Source of the DNA: Xiphydria camelus
Lineage: Eukaryota > Arthropoda > Insecta > Hymenoptera > Xiphydriidae
Reading direction: 5' to 3'
Assembly (NCBI GenBank): GCA_963678675.1
Contig: OY783192.1
Location: 7,574,001 to 7,638,000 of the forward strand
Length of the DNA stretch: 64,000 bases
Shown: positions 1-11,188 of the stretch, in pieces
How positions within the stretch are numbered: the stretch's first letter is position 1
How the letters are laid out: the number at the start of each line of letters is the position of its first letter
Position numbers and translations under genes: made by a program
Notes under the pieces: model-generated
Seen by the model: the letters and a program-made list of their open reading frames with translations, nothing else
Database searches by the model: none
What the model was told of the DNA's origin: nothing

Positions 1-2760
1 TTTCGCGCCACATTTCAACCAACCCCGATGCTCCTTTCTCTCCCCCAGGCGCATCGATCGCTGGAATTCACGAAGAGCGCACGACGGATGCATCGTCTTA
101 CTGGATGACGCGACGACGGCGGGGGAGGAAGGGAAAGTAGTTTCGAAGTCGACGCTGCGAAGACGACGAGCTGGTAAGAGGCCGAAGAGCCCATCTGGCT
201 CCCAATCAGAGTGTTGCCACCAGCACATGTGTTCGCGCGGCGGCTCAATCAACGGGGGTGCGGCACATCTCTCCGACCCCCCTCGACGTCCTCCATCTCC
301 GCTTCTTCGCCGTCGCGTTCCTCCCCAGTGGCAAGTTTATATCACATAATCGAGCTCTGAAAGCTGCGCACCACCTCCTTTACTCCACCCCATCGCCTCG
401 GCCGTCTCGCGCCTCGTCTTACCGCCATCCGAGTCAAGCCGACGGTGGTATCCAGGGAGGTAACGGCGGTAACGGCGGGGTAAGTAATAGCACGCGTCGG
501 CCGCGAGGGAAGGAGAGAGAGAGAGGCAATGAGCGAGTGAGAGATTTGTGCGGAAGGGAGAGCGGGAGTGAAGAAGTGCAACGTTGGCACGGGCAAGGCC
601 AACGACGACCAAGTAACTGCGAGAAATAATCACTCCGGGGCGCGCGCGCACGCTCCAACGTTCGCAACTTCCATCACCCTCTCGAACGAAGACGGTCGGA
701 GATTAGCTCTTAGAAAGTTGTAACGAGACGATAAATCGTAATGGAATTTCTTCAGGATGTAATTGTTGTATCTTACGATTGGATGGAGTTACGAGGAGAA
801 AAAAAAGAATTCTTCCTGTACTCGCGTGCGCTGGGCGTTGTTTCGTGGAGGATGGACGGTGCGATTTCTAAACGTGTGTACGGCTCTCCGACGAGTAGTG
901 GAGAGCGAGTCTTCTCCGTGCGTTTAGGCATCTTCTGTTTTACGTTCGATGATTGCCTGCGCGAAGGGTTCAGAAGAACGGGAAGGATTCTTTGGACGTC
1001 GCGCAGGTGCGTGCGACATTGACGGCGACGTAGGTATTTCGGGCGTGTGCATAGCAGATAGTGGGTTGAGGGAACACCGTGGAAGTGGACGACGAGCGAC
1101 GAGAATGAGAAGAAAAATGAACCAAGGACTCTCTCTGTGTACGTAGAGTACGTTCCAGAAAGTGTCGGCCGGCGCACTCGGCGGTGGCTGTACGTAAAAT
1201 AGGACTCGTTTAATGTAAATGCGGACACGGAGGCTCCTTTTGCTCTGGACATACATATATACAAAACTCTTTACGAGTCGAATTCAAAAAGAGACAACGG
1301 ATCGTTCCGTCACTCGGTCCTCGCCCTATGCAAATGCTGCCCTGCCCTTACAAACGTACCCCGTATACGTACCTATATCCGTATCCACCTAATGTAGGCC
1401 TAGCCTGGGTCGTGGCACGATGCTGTCGCACTCTCGCGAGTCACGTGGGCGAGGAAAGCGCTCCATATATTATTCAAACATGAAACGTTTCGAGGCACTG
1501 ACCGAGGGGTAATGTCATCTAGAGGGCTTACACGCGGTCCTTTCATTTTGCGTGGGTTACGTCGATTCCGTATTAGCATAGAGAAATAAACTTGCGCGTT
1601 TATAGGGGTACAGTGCTGGTCGCGTACGAGTCCGCTATGCTTTATAAATATGGGTTAACGGTGAGGATGCGGGCCATAGAACGACAAGTCGTAGCGGAGT
1701 TTAGACTTACACCCCTCGAATGAAGAAAAACTTACGTTACTTTCACCAAATTGTCCTTCGACTAATTTCATTGATCCGCATATTAAAAGTATCTTCACCG
1801 CGTGGGTGAGTGGAAAATCGTCGTTGCGGGGTCTCTCGTGGAAATGGAAATCGTACCGGGTGCCTTTGTTACGAGTGTAACGTTCTAACGCTCCCACGCT
1901 ATTTGCTTCCTTTTTATCTCCGCCACCACAACCTCTTCCCAGTATAAGCTGAGCTACGAATGTCTCATTCATCCGGTACAAACCCCGCAGGAAGAATACA
2001 ATTGGTCGCGTCACAAAGAACGCTGAACGAGATCCCCGAGCTGCCGCGCGAGAGATCGGGGTGTATCTGTTTCTATTATAAAAGATAACGTAGCTCATTT
2101 AAATGATACCGATCTTAAGTCGTCCAATTATGCGCGTCTTTGCGTTCACAATGGATTGCATACATACGAACGGTGTAACTGGAGATAGATTGTCCGTTCG
2201 GCGAACGTTCGACTCGTTCCGAAGCTCCGAAATAATTGAATATTTTCTAACGCTCCGTCCACAGCAGGAATTTTGAGGAGGAAATAACGTTTTCTCAAAT
2301 TTGGAAATTTTCGATGCAATTTTATCTGACTGCGTCCGTCGAATTAAGTGAATGCAGTTTGTTTCCGGCGCTCAGACTGCGGTATTTAAGGGCTGTGCGA
2401 GGAGGGTGGGATCGCATGGAGGGGTGAACATGCATGGACTCGCGAGATACGAGAAATAATGTGTGTGGTCCTCGTATATGTGCTCCACGCGGCCGCGGCG
2501 TATACACGAGGAACTGACCAGCGACGTTCGAATAGCCGTCCCCGACCGGCCGGCAGTCGACTCCGATAATAGTCTGGCGACAATAATCATTTATTGTTCC
2601 TCGATAGTGGTGTGGGGATAATAACTCGAATCCACGCTCCGGCAATGAGGACGGGTTTGGAAAATCGGTAGACTTCTGGACTGTCACGTGCGAGACAATG
2701 GGTGGACGGAGAAGTAGAGGAACTGATCCGAATATGGGACTCCATTTTCTCTTTTCGTAA
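1..2760. other. Single-copy-looking, relatively GC-rich stretch without a recognisable gene
   Basis: Composition is mixed and richer in CpG than most of the window, and I see no inverted repeat or copy of it elsewhere here. The open frames are short, overlap on both strands and have low-complexity translations, so I do not call a coding gene. The first 480 bases could be a 5' exon or promoter-proximal region because they end at a good splice-donor match, but no translation start, TATA box or partner acceptor can be tied to it. Intron or intergenic DNA is equally possible. Confidence 0.4.
472..488 (+). other. Candidate splice donor (GGG|GTAAGT)
   Basis: A strong match to the animal 5' splice-site consensus falls at the edge of the GC-rich block, with GT at 480-481. 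It would close a first exon lying upstream. No acceptor or coding frame supports it, so it rests on the motif alone. Confidence 0.25.
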
Positions 2761-3167
2761 TAAATTGGCTATTATTATTTGTAGATAATGTTTAAAAACG
2801 TTTACATGTACACTAAAAAAATGTATAGTTATCGTAACTATATTTATACTATATTGTTGGGTTGTATATGGCCTCAACCCGATTTTATAGTTAATTTGTA
2901 TAGTTTAAGGAATTATTTAACTATGATTATATCAACTATGTGTTCTCAGACTATACAACTCTAGTTAATATAACATTATTTTTTTAACTTGGAGTATATG
3001 GTAACTGCAACTATAACAAATATGGTTCATTGTTTAAGTCATATAGTTACTTGTATGGTGATCACACAATGATATGTAATGGAGTAAGATTTACAATATT
3101 TTATAATGACCTTTACTTAACACGTGTAGTTGTAGTTACTTTCCCTGACTAAACATATGGTAGGATA

Positions 3168-3548
3168 AACCACCCAGTTATTGGACACTTAAGCATTTTA
3201 CAACATTTGAGACCGTGTTAAAAAGATATTTGTCTACCTAGAGTTATGAGTGGTGGCTTGTTTTAATTGAAAATATATCGACTTTACATTCTAGTAACTT
3301 ACAATTTTAAGTTGGAAAGAATATAATTTTCAACAATAAAAAACTGGGATAAGGTCAAAGAACTTAGTCATTGGACAGTGTTCTTATTTTTTGGAAATAC
3401 TCAATCCAATAATTGGACAGTCAAGAATCAATAAGCCAGGTACGGTTTTTGATAATATTTATTTAAGTAAAAACTAGGAATCTTGTGTTTATTTATTTAA
3501 ATCAGACTGTCCACAATAACTGCAAGGTGTCCAATAACTGGGTGGTGT
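3168..3548. mobile_element. Nested MITE, ACCACCCAGTTATTGGACAC ends
   Basis: Inverted ends of about 20 bp (ACCACCCAGTTATTGGACAC and its complement) bound about 380 bp. ATTGGACA words recur inside at about 3182, 3372 and 3414 and inverted near 3507 and 3527, as in transposons with repeated transposase-binding sites. There is no coding capacity. Confidence 0.6.
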
Positions 3549-4163
3549 ACCTTAATTGCAACTACTTTCTGGGTCACGGATTCTGTCGTTGGTAACTTTC
3601 CAAAATGTCACTTTTAACCCTTTGCCCTACATTCACGTGTGAGACTCGTGGTTAGGTTTTCGGGCCAAACTGATTACCTTTTTCACTTGATTCACTGCAC
3701 TTGTATCGCATTATGACACTGTAACTATACCAGTAGCGGAGACAGTCGCGAAAAGTCTGGACCAGTTAGCATGACAATCAACAACTGTTGGTTGCCATGA
3801 GAATCAGCAATACTCGAATTCCATGTACACAGGGTGTCTTTTTGAAAACTGCTCTAGCTGCTTATCACGCGAATGGCGAATTAAAAGAAATAACAACAAA
3901 AACAACAACAATAATAATAACAATAATTGACGAATGGACTACAGCCTATTTCCTTCAAATAGCCGTTAATCACTATAATCAAATTTATTAGTTGAAGTAA
4001 ATAATTTTGCATTCGCCCACCTAGAAACGTCGATTTAATTGAATATATACTATTTTTCTGAGTGTAATTAGTAATGGCTACTTACTACACAGTAAAAAAT
4101 ATTTGTAAACGCTAAATAAAATGTAATTGTAGGAATGAATTGCCATGTTATAAGTTGATTATA

Positions 4164-4771
4164 CAGGGTGTTCGGAAAAAACACCGACACAGAAATAGGG
4201 GTGATAGGTTACGTCATTACAAGTATTTTGATATAATTATAAGGGACAATAATTTTGATATAAGGGACCAAAACCCGCAAGCGCCCCCTTCTGGAGATAT
4301 CAAATTTTCAAGTTTATAACGACCGAGGTTGGTCAAAGTAGAATAATATTTTTAGAAACGTATCAAGATGGTAACGAATATTAAATTTTACGAGATACAA
4401 AAACAATGTACTACAGCAAATGCTCAAAATGGTCGGCCACTCATGTCCATGCAACATCGGAAACGATTCTGGATAGATGTGCCACTGCGCAAACTGCTTG
4501 CGGAAAGGATAACCGCTTGGCTCAAGTCCTTGTACTTTTCGAAGATGACGGGATACAAGGAGTTTTCATTTGTTTTTCAATTGTACAGGTAGACAAAAAA
4601 CTCTACAATACAATATTATTCTACTTTGATCAACCTCGGTCGTTATAAACTTGAAAAGTTGATATCTCCAGAAGGGGGCGCTTGCGGGTATAGGTCCCTT
4701 ATATCAAAATACTTGTAATGACGTAACCTATCACTCCTATTTCTGTGTCGGTGTTTTTTCCGAACACCCTG
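4164..4771. mobile_element. MITE with CAGGGTGTTCGG ends and TA duplication
   Basis: CAGGGTGTTCGGAAAAAACA and its inverse bound 608 bp, flanked by TA at 4162-4163 and 4772-4773. The inverted arms continue for more than 120 bp (the GCAAGCGCCCCCTTCTGGAG segment occurs in both). A second copy lies at 27455-28322, where another MITE has inserted. Open frames in the core are short and occur in both copies, but resemble no known transposase. The TA duplication suggests Tc1/mariner-type mobilisation. Confidence 0.75.
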
Positions 4772-5365
4772 TATATCGTATAGTTAACTGTATAACATTT
4801 TTAATTCCAGTTATGTTTTAAAATAATTAAATTAACTTAAGCTATATAGTCAATGATTTAACCATAACAATAGTTACCAAAATGATAAATATTGTAATCG
4901 CTCCTATCTTCCTATTTAGTTCATATAATAACATTTAATTAATTCGAGGGACAATAACATCGTCACATGTATCAAATTTTTAATTGCAGCAAGTTAACTA
5001 CTGTTTACCAAGCGATATAGTTGCAATTACTAACGCAATTTTTTTCAGTGCAATATAAGAACTTGCCAATAAAACTCTGTGTTTATCCAAAAATATGAAA
5101 AATACATATATCTCTGACAAAAAGAAATGTTAAGTGGTGCAACTATCTTCAGTTGGGTCAGAAGGTACCAAATATGTGGCCTTTAAAAAAATAACGCTAA
5201 CTCTTTCTCGAACAAAAACGTATACGTAAACATATTCTAAAGTAAAAAATAATAGAAATATTGCAAACTAGTAACAAAAATCGCAAACTTAAGCATTCTT
5301 CTCTACCCCGGCACATTGCCCATATTGAATTAACACAGGCGGCCCATATTCCATGTACGCACCTA

Positions 5366-5627
5366 CAGTAAAACCTCGTTTATTGCAAGCCCCTCGAATC
5401 GTATGCCTCTCATTTATCGCAACTCGAGAGGGGCCCCCACTCCGCTTCTCGACTCAAGGCGATTTCGCACTGGTCGCTCGTGATTGGCCACCGTGCGTGG
5501 TGAAAGTCGAAAGGGTTGCAACTACCATGCGTGGTGGGAGACGAAGGGGTTGCAATAAACGAGACTTCTGCCTTGCAATAAGTGGCACTTACAATAAGTG
5601 AGAGTTGCGATAAACAAGGTTTTACTG
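5366..5627. mobile_element. pogo/Tigger-like MITE
   Basis: The ends CAGTAAAACCTCGTTTAT and its inverse (ATAAACAAGGTTTTACTG) are flanked by TA at 5364-5365 and 5628-5629. CAGT-starting ends with the AAACCTCG word and a TA target are characteristic of pogo/Tigger (Tc1/mariner superfamily) non-autonomous elements. Length is 262 bp and nothing is encoded. Confidence 0.75.
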
Positions 5628-5635
5628 TATACCGT

Positions 5636-5769
5636 ATGTCTGACGGCAAGCGCAACACCACTTAGGCAGTTTTTACCGACGGTGGTCGAAAATTGCATTG
5701 GATCTAATGCAAGATTCGACCATCATCGGTAAAAACTGCCGAAGTGGTGTTGCGCTTGCCGTCAGACAT
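5636..5769. repeat. 134-bp near-perfect palindrome
   Basis: ATGTCTGACGGCAAGCGC at the left is matched by its inverse at the right, and the arms pair almost to the centre (GGATC at about 5700). The layout is that of a hairpin MITE just downstream of the pogo-like element. Confidence 0.6.
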
Positions 5770-5785
5770 GCTGTATGTACACCTA

Positions 5786-6000
5786 GCGTCAATAATTCTG
5801 ATCGACCCGCTTTAGGTGACAGTACTTCAATTAAGTCGACCGTAGTTGAACGGTACGAGCGAATCTTCTTGTTTTGCCATGAAGCACCAATCAAATTTAT
5901 TCTTCGTGCCAAAACACTAAGATTCACTCGAATCTTTTAGCTACGGTTAATTCGATAAAAGTACCGTCACCCAAAGCGGGTCGATCAGAATCATTGACGT
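5786..6000. repeat. Palindromic repeat, arms about 85 bp
   Basis: GCGTCAATAATTCTGATCGA near 5786 is matched inversely by the segment ending at 6000. The arms include GACCCGCTTTAGGTGAC and the centre is AT-rich. Likely a foldback MITE; no coding content. Confidence 0.5.
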
Positions 6001-6892
6001 CATTATACGTATAGTTGCGAAGCATCATCGTATTTTTGGCAATTTTTTGCATTCGACATGCAATAGATAAAGACAGAATAGCCAAAAGCATAGTGGTTAG
6101 GTACTTAAATCGTACCTGATCGATTTCTCGGAAAATGATGAATATCGAAAGTCTTACGGTAAACCGAACGGGTTTATTCTAGACTTTTCCCTTAATTCGA
6201 TTCCGATGGATTAGTTTTAATTAGCTCTATAAGAATATGTTGCGAAAGAGTCCGTTTTATATTTGCTAACTGTCAAACAGTCATTTGTCAGTGTAAGACA
6301 GAAGAAAGTCTTCAACCTAACCGCGAAAGAGTGCTGGTTCTTCATTAAGGGTGAAATTTGCTTACAAGTGTTTAAGATCATTAATTTACTAGACCCGCTA
6401 GAAATTTAACGAATATCTGTTTTCAAAACTCAACCATTGACCTTAAGTACTTGTAAGAAAATTTCACTATTAACGCGAAGAACGGGCACTTTAGTGAATA
6501 AAATAGAGCCGAGAAATTCCGCCGAGAATATAATGATCGTATCAGTCTATGAAGAGAGAGCAATAATTTTGTCCCATACATCAAAAAAGTCGCGTGAAGA
6601 ACATGGTTCAGTGCTCGGTATCGCATCTGGGTTCGTGAATCCTGTGCCGGTTTTCAAGAAGAAGATATTTCGTACATTTTTTCTGATTATTTTGTGTACC
6701 TAATTATTAAATAAATGTATTTCTTTGTTTTCTTTATATATTTATCTCGTAATCTTAAGTATGATTTAAGAAACGCCAAGTATGATTTTAGAAATTGGTT
6801 ATCAAAATCGTATACCAATTGCAAGTTGATATGTAATGAATATATAATGGTGTAAACATAAGAATGAGACTACGTGATTTCTCTTCTAAATT
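6001..6892. other. No gene seen
   Basis: AT-rich DNA without a convincing open frame, inverted repeat or match elsewhere in the window. Confidence 0.4.
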
Positions 6893-7490
6893 GAAAAAAT
6901 ATTTTTGTCATTCAGTGTCAAATACTCGGTTTCATGGCCGTCCTCGACGCATGTGAAATCATCTTTCACACACCAATTCGTGAAAAGTTGCGCAGTGCGT
7001 GAAATCGTCAACCTCGTATTTGACACTTAGTGACAAATAGTTATTTTCGTTATTGGGGCGTGAAGCGCTGTTCTTAACGCGCGCGAGTGTGAAGTTTGCC
7101 GCACGAGCGATGCGAGTACGGCAATCACAGTCGTTAGAACGGCGCGAAACAACCGAATAACGAATTCTATTTTTTGTCACTAAGTACGAGGGGGGGGGGT
7201 TGTCATAAGTGTCAAATACGAGGTTGACGATTTCACGCACTGCGCAGGTTATTTCACGCACTGCGCAACTTTTCACGAATTGGTGTGTGAAAGATGATTT
7301 CACATGCGTCGAGGACGCCCATGAAACCGAGTATTTGACACTGAGTGACAAAAAAATAGAATTCGTTATTCGGTTGTTTCGCGCCGTTTTAACGAGTGTG
7401 AAGTTTGCCGCACGAGCGAAGCGAGTACGGCAATCACACTCGTTAAAACGGCGCGAAACAACCGAATAACGAAAATAACTATTAACATGC
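6893..7490. mobile_element. Family A repeat cluster (palindromic, two inverted units)
   Basis: Two units in opposite orientation share TTTGTCACTMAGTGTCAAATAC, GCGCAGTGCGTGAAAT and a palindromic core (GTTATTCGG...AACGAGTGTGAAGTTTGCCGC...ACTCGTTAAAAC...CCGAATAAC). The same family recurs at 20585-20815, 30427-30632, within 42103-43290 and at 51078-51220. A G-run sits at 7190-7199. The copy at 30427 has a recognisable empty site, showing the family is mobile. It encodes nothing recognisable. Confidence 0.65.
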
Positions 7491-8146
7491 CTATTCTACC
7501 CAGGTAGAAATCTGTCCAGGTTGTGCAAGGTTCAACCTTGTTACAAGGTACGTTTTGCAAGGTTACGCTGCAAGGTTAAAACAGGGTTGCTGCAAGCCTG
7601 TCTGTTCCTTGCATAGCCGAAACTGACCACTGCCCTGTACCGTTAGCCTGTTTCAAGCTTGCAATAACAGGGAGATACCAGGTTCGCGCGAAAGGTGAAA
7701 ACAAGGCGAAAACAAGGCGAAAACAAGGTTATGCCGGCAGCTTAGCGAATCAGTGCCGCCTCTAGATGTTGAGACGTCTTCATGCTTAGCGCCCTTTTTT
7801 AGTTTCGGCGCCCCATGGCTAGTGCGTGGCACGAAATGGCCCCTCGTTAGACACGGCCCTGCTCTTAGCGAATAGATGGCATAAAAATCCGCAGCGTGGC
7901 GTGCGCATCGCCTCAGCTGTCAAAAGTATGTTCGGTTCCCGCGTTATTTTTAGGTTACGAAGCCGTCAGCATTTAACGATATAATGTGCGTTATTAATTA
8001 GTCAGAACATTGGAACGAGCAGGAAATAAGGATTATCCAGCTTCCTGCATAGAAGGGTAAGTATTAATAGCTAATTTAATAAAATTATTTGCAGGAGGCA
8101 GATAGATGAAATTTTCTTTATTATCTCTTATGCTCATCTTTCACAG

Positions 8147-8736
8147 AGTTGCAGATCCAGCCAGGATGAAAAAATTGCCTGGAGGAGGTTCAGGAAGGCC
8201 AGATATTCCATCGACTCGGAGGCAAAGTAACAGAAAGGAGACCGGAGGCATTGGTCAGCGCAGCAGCTCGACTATCAAGTAAGTAACGTTCCTGAAATTA
8301 GCAGTAGGTAGCGAAAAAGCAATTAATATTTTATAAAGAGTATCTGATGCAGAGCAATCCAGTCATTGAAAATTTGGCGCAAACGATTTGAACAGCACCA
8401 GAATATAGATAACAGAAAAACGCGATATGTAAAAGAGAATAGAAGAGGAACAATATCGCGTAGAGCGTTATTATATAGATAGTACATTTCAATTCATGAT
8501 TTTCAGAAACACTTTTGTCGCATCACCGAGACCTCACCGAGAAAGAGGCGAAAGCAGCAGTGGGTGTGGCCTTAACTGCATCGAAGTGTTGGGATGGCCA
8601 CCGTTCTAAAGGAACTACAACCGGGGATGAAGTGCTATCATTACCAAGCACATCTCGAGGTAGAGGTGACGAACTCAACCTATCCACAATAAATTTAGGT
8701 AGAGACTTTATATTAGATTCTTCGGATTCAGAGTGA
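8147..8736 (+). pseudogene. Possible spliced ORF remnant inside the CAAGG element
   Basis: A pyrimidine-rich tract ending in CTTTCACAG precedes 8147, a donor (GTAAGT) lies at 8280 and an acceptor (TTTTCAG) near 8507. Joining these two segments in one frame gives a continuous reading through ...ARLSK|TLLSHHRDLTEKEAKAA and on to a natural stop at 8736, with an acidic tail ending DSSDSE. That frame has a stop at the start of the first exon, so the gene is either broken or starts differently. I recognise no domain. The consistent splice signals and frame argue for a real exon pair, perhaps an element-encoded protein. Confidence 0.3.
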
Positions 8737-8859
8737 GACTTGTTAACGCCACCCAAGTAGCAAAATGTATAAAATTTTAGTCCGCGCTACTATACCTTTC
8801 TTGTCTAAAACCTCATAGATTCTTAGGATAACATTACTTCTGTTGCCTGTAGTTTAATA

Positions 8860-10480
8860 TTAATTTAACTTAACTTTTATTAGGTAATAATCAGGCCAAA
8901 AGCAACAAAAATCACAACACGTCTGACGCTTCGATTCCTCTCCGAACCCTCTCCGGAGACACAATGAAGGATTCATTCGAAAAAGAACCGAAACGTCAGA
9001 CGTGCAGTGATTTTTGTTGCTTTTGGCCTGATTATTACCTAATAAAAGTTAAGTTAAATTAACCTCATAGATTATTAGATAATCGAAATTGAATACCTAT
9101 ACCTTTCTTGTGTACAGCGAAATATAATGTACGAAAAAGTATTCTACCAACTCTTAGTCTAAAATCTCATAGATTCTTAAGATAATATTACTTCTGTCGC
9201 CTGTAGTTTAATATTAATTTAACTTAACTTTTATTAGGTAATAATGAGGCCAAAAAACAACAAAAATCACTGCACGTCTGACGCTTCGATTCCTCTCCGA
9301 ACCCTCTCCGGAGACACAATGAAGGATTCATTCGAAAAAGAACCGAAACGTCAGACGTGCAGTGATTTTTGTTGTTTTTTGGCCTGATTATTACCTAATA
9401 AAAGTTAAGTTAAATTAATATTAAACTACAGGCGACAGAAGTAATATTATCTTAAGAATCTATGAGATTTTAGACTAAATTGTTAGAATACTTTTCCGTA
9501 CATTATATTTCGCTGTACAAGAGAGGTATAGGTATTCAATTTCGATTGTTTAATAATATATAAGGTTAATTTAACTTAACTTTTATTGGGTAACAATCAG
9601 GCCAAAAAAGCAACAAAAATCACTACACGCCTGACGCTTCGATTCCTCTCCGAACCCTCTTCGGAGACGAAATGAAGGATTCGTTCGAAGAGGAACCCAA
9701 ACGTCAGACGAGCAGTGATTTTTGTTGTTTTTTGGCCTGATTATTACCTAATAAAAGTTAAGTTAAATTAACCTCATAGATTATTAGATAATCGAAATTG
9801 AATACCTATACCTTTCTTGTGTACAGCGAAATATAATGTACGAAAAAGTATTCTACCAACTCTTAGTCTAAAATCTCATAGATTCTTAAGATAATATTAC
9901 TTCTGTCGCCTGTAGTTTAATATTAATTTAACTTAACTTTTATTAGGTAATAATCAGGCCAAAAAACAACAAAAATCACTGCACGTCTGACGCTTCGATT
10001 CCTCTCCGAACCCTCTCCGGAGACACAATGAAGGATTCATTCGAAAAAGAACCGAAACGTCAGACGTGCAGTGATTTTTGTTGTTTTTTGGCCTGATTAT
10101 TACCTAATAAAAGTTAAGTTAAATTAATATTAAACTACAGGCGACAGAAGTAATATTATCTTAAGAATCTATGAGATTTTAGACTAAATTGTTAGAATAC
10201 TTTTCCGTACATTATATTTCGCTGTACAAGAGAGGTATAGGTATTCAATTTCGATTGTTTAATAATATATAAGGTTAATTTAACTTAACTTTTATTGGGT
10301 AACAATCAGGCCAAAAAAGCAACAAAAATCACTACACGCCTGACGCTTCGATTCCTCTCCGAACCCTCTTCGGAGACGAAATGAAGGATTCGTTCGAAGA
10401 GGAACCCAAACGTCAGACGAGCAGTGATTTTTGTTGTTTTTTGGCCTGATTATTACCTAATAAAAGTTAAGTTAAATTAA
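8860..10480. repeat. Five copies of a 205-bp hairpin repeat
   Basis: Copies lie at 8860-9062, 9214-9418, 9566-9771, 9923-10127 and 10275-10480. Each starts TTAATTTAACTTAACTTTTA and ends with the inverse. Each also contains GGCCAAAA...CAACAAAAATCAC on both sides and a centre with TCCGAACCCTCTYCGGAGA. Every copy can fold along its whole length. The first three differ at scattered sites. Copies 2/3 and 4/5 are near-identical pairs because they sit in the tandem duplication. Confidence 0.85.
9063..10480. repeat. 709-bp tandem duplication
   Basis: 9063-9771 and 9772-10480 are aligned end to end and almost identical; in the part I compared I saw one substitution (about 9244 against 9953). Each unit is a hairpin copy flanked by an inverted pair of arms of about 150 bp (the CTACAGGCGACAGAAG arm and its complement), then a second hairpin copy. 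The duplication is therefore much younger than the divergence between hairpin copies. Confidence 0.85.
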
Positions 10481-10956
10481 TCTCATATATTATTAAACAA
10501 TCGAAATTGAATAAGTCACCCGTCAAATTGACGGGGTTCCGTAAACCTAGTGATAGTAAAGTAGGAATAATAAAATTGTACTCGTCTTAGTATTATACAT
10601 TATTTTTCTAAATTTGTAATGCTATCGCTATGTATTGTAACCCAATTTTAATTATCAATAAAATATAAAAATTTAATTCTAACCTCAAATGTTCTTCATT
10701 ACCGACTCATTACCGACAACGCAACCTTGTCCCAAGCGCCATAGTCTACCTTGAAACAAGCTTGCATAGCATACTGTCACAACATTGAAACGCGTAACGG
10801 ATTTGCCTTGCATCAGCCTTGTTTTGCAACCTTGCCGCAAGGTTCTACCTTGCCGGCCAACCTTGTAACAAGCTTATTTCGGGGTACGATTTCTACCTGG
10901 GTATGTGCTTGATTTTAACAAACCCTGTCACAGTACGTGCTAAAAATGAAAAAGTG

Positions 10957-11188
10957 CACAGAAAAAAATAAACAGAAATTTATACTGCCTCATCTAGTAG
11001 CGTTGAAACTCGAGCTCATTTTGAAGAATTTGTACAGAGGAAGTTGTACTATGTAGTGCTGCAACATCTTTATTTACTGCTGTCAGCAGTACATATTACA
11101 GTTTCCTCTGTATAAATTCTTGAAAATGAGCTCGATTCTCAGCGCTACTGGATTAAGCAGTAAAAATTACTGTTTCTTTTCCCGTGTG
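10957..11188. mobile_element. Hairpin MITE, CACA(C/G)...GAGCTCATTTT arms
   Basis: The arms of about 90 bp pair: CAGAAATTTATACTGC...GAGCTCATTTTGAAGAATTT on the left against the inverse on the right. Total length is 232 bp, with no coding content. Confidence 0.6.

Larger units (their letters stand above)
2811..5050. mobile_element. Non-autonomous TIR element, CACT(A/G)AAAAAA ends, AACTATA-rich
   Basis: The left end reads CACTAAAAAAATG after a TA. The right end is the inverse of CACTGAAAAAAATTGC. Both ends run into subterminal AACTATA/TATAGTTA words, seen at 2825-3060 and 4770-5030. The element is about 2.2 kb and encodes nothing I recognise. Two other elements are nested in it (3168-3548 and 4164-4771). 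The ends resemble those of the shorter elements at 27102 and 40311, suggesting one end-type reused by several non-autonomous families. The right flanking dinucleotide is CA, so the duplication is not perfect. Confidence 0.55.
7499..10901. mobile_element. TA-flanked TIR element with CAAGG-rich ends
   Basis: CCCAGGTAGAAATC at 7499 and its inverse ending at 10901 are flanked by TA on both sides (7497-7498 and 10902-10903). Both ends are full of CAAGGTT/AACCTTG words (7525-7740 and 10715-10870), like subterminal transposase-binding sites. The interior has a possible decayed spliced ORF (8147-8736) and the hairpin array (8860-10480). I cannot assign the superfamily; the TA duplication is compatible with Tc1/mariner-related transposition. 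Confidence 0.65.

Noticed and set aside
258..667. Several overlapping frames (up to 123 codons) in the GC-rich start of the window
   Set aside because: Arg/Ser/Pro-rich low-complexity products on both strands. The region is more likely leader or promoter DNA than coding.
2600..2680. tRNA-like B-box word on the minus strand near 2630
   Set aside because: No cloverleaf, A box or acceptor stem could be assembled around it.
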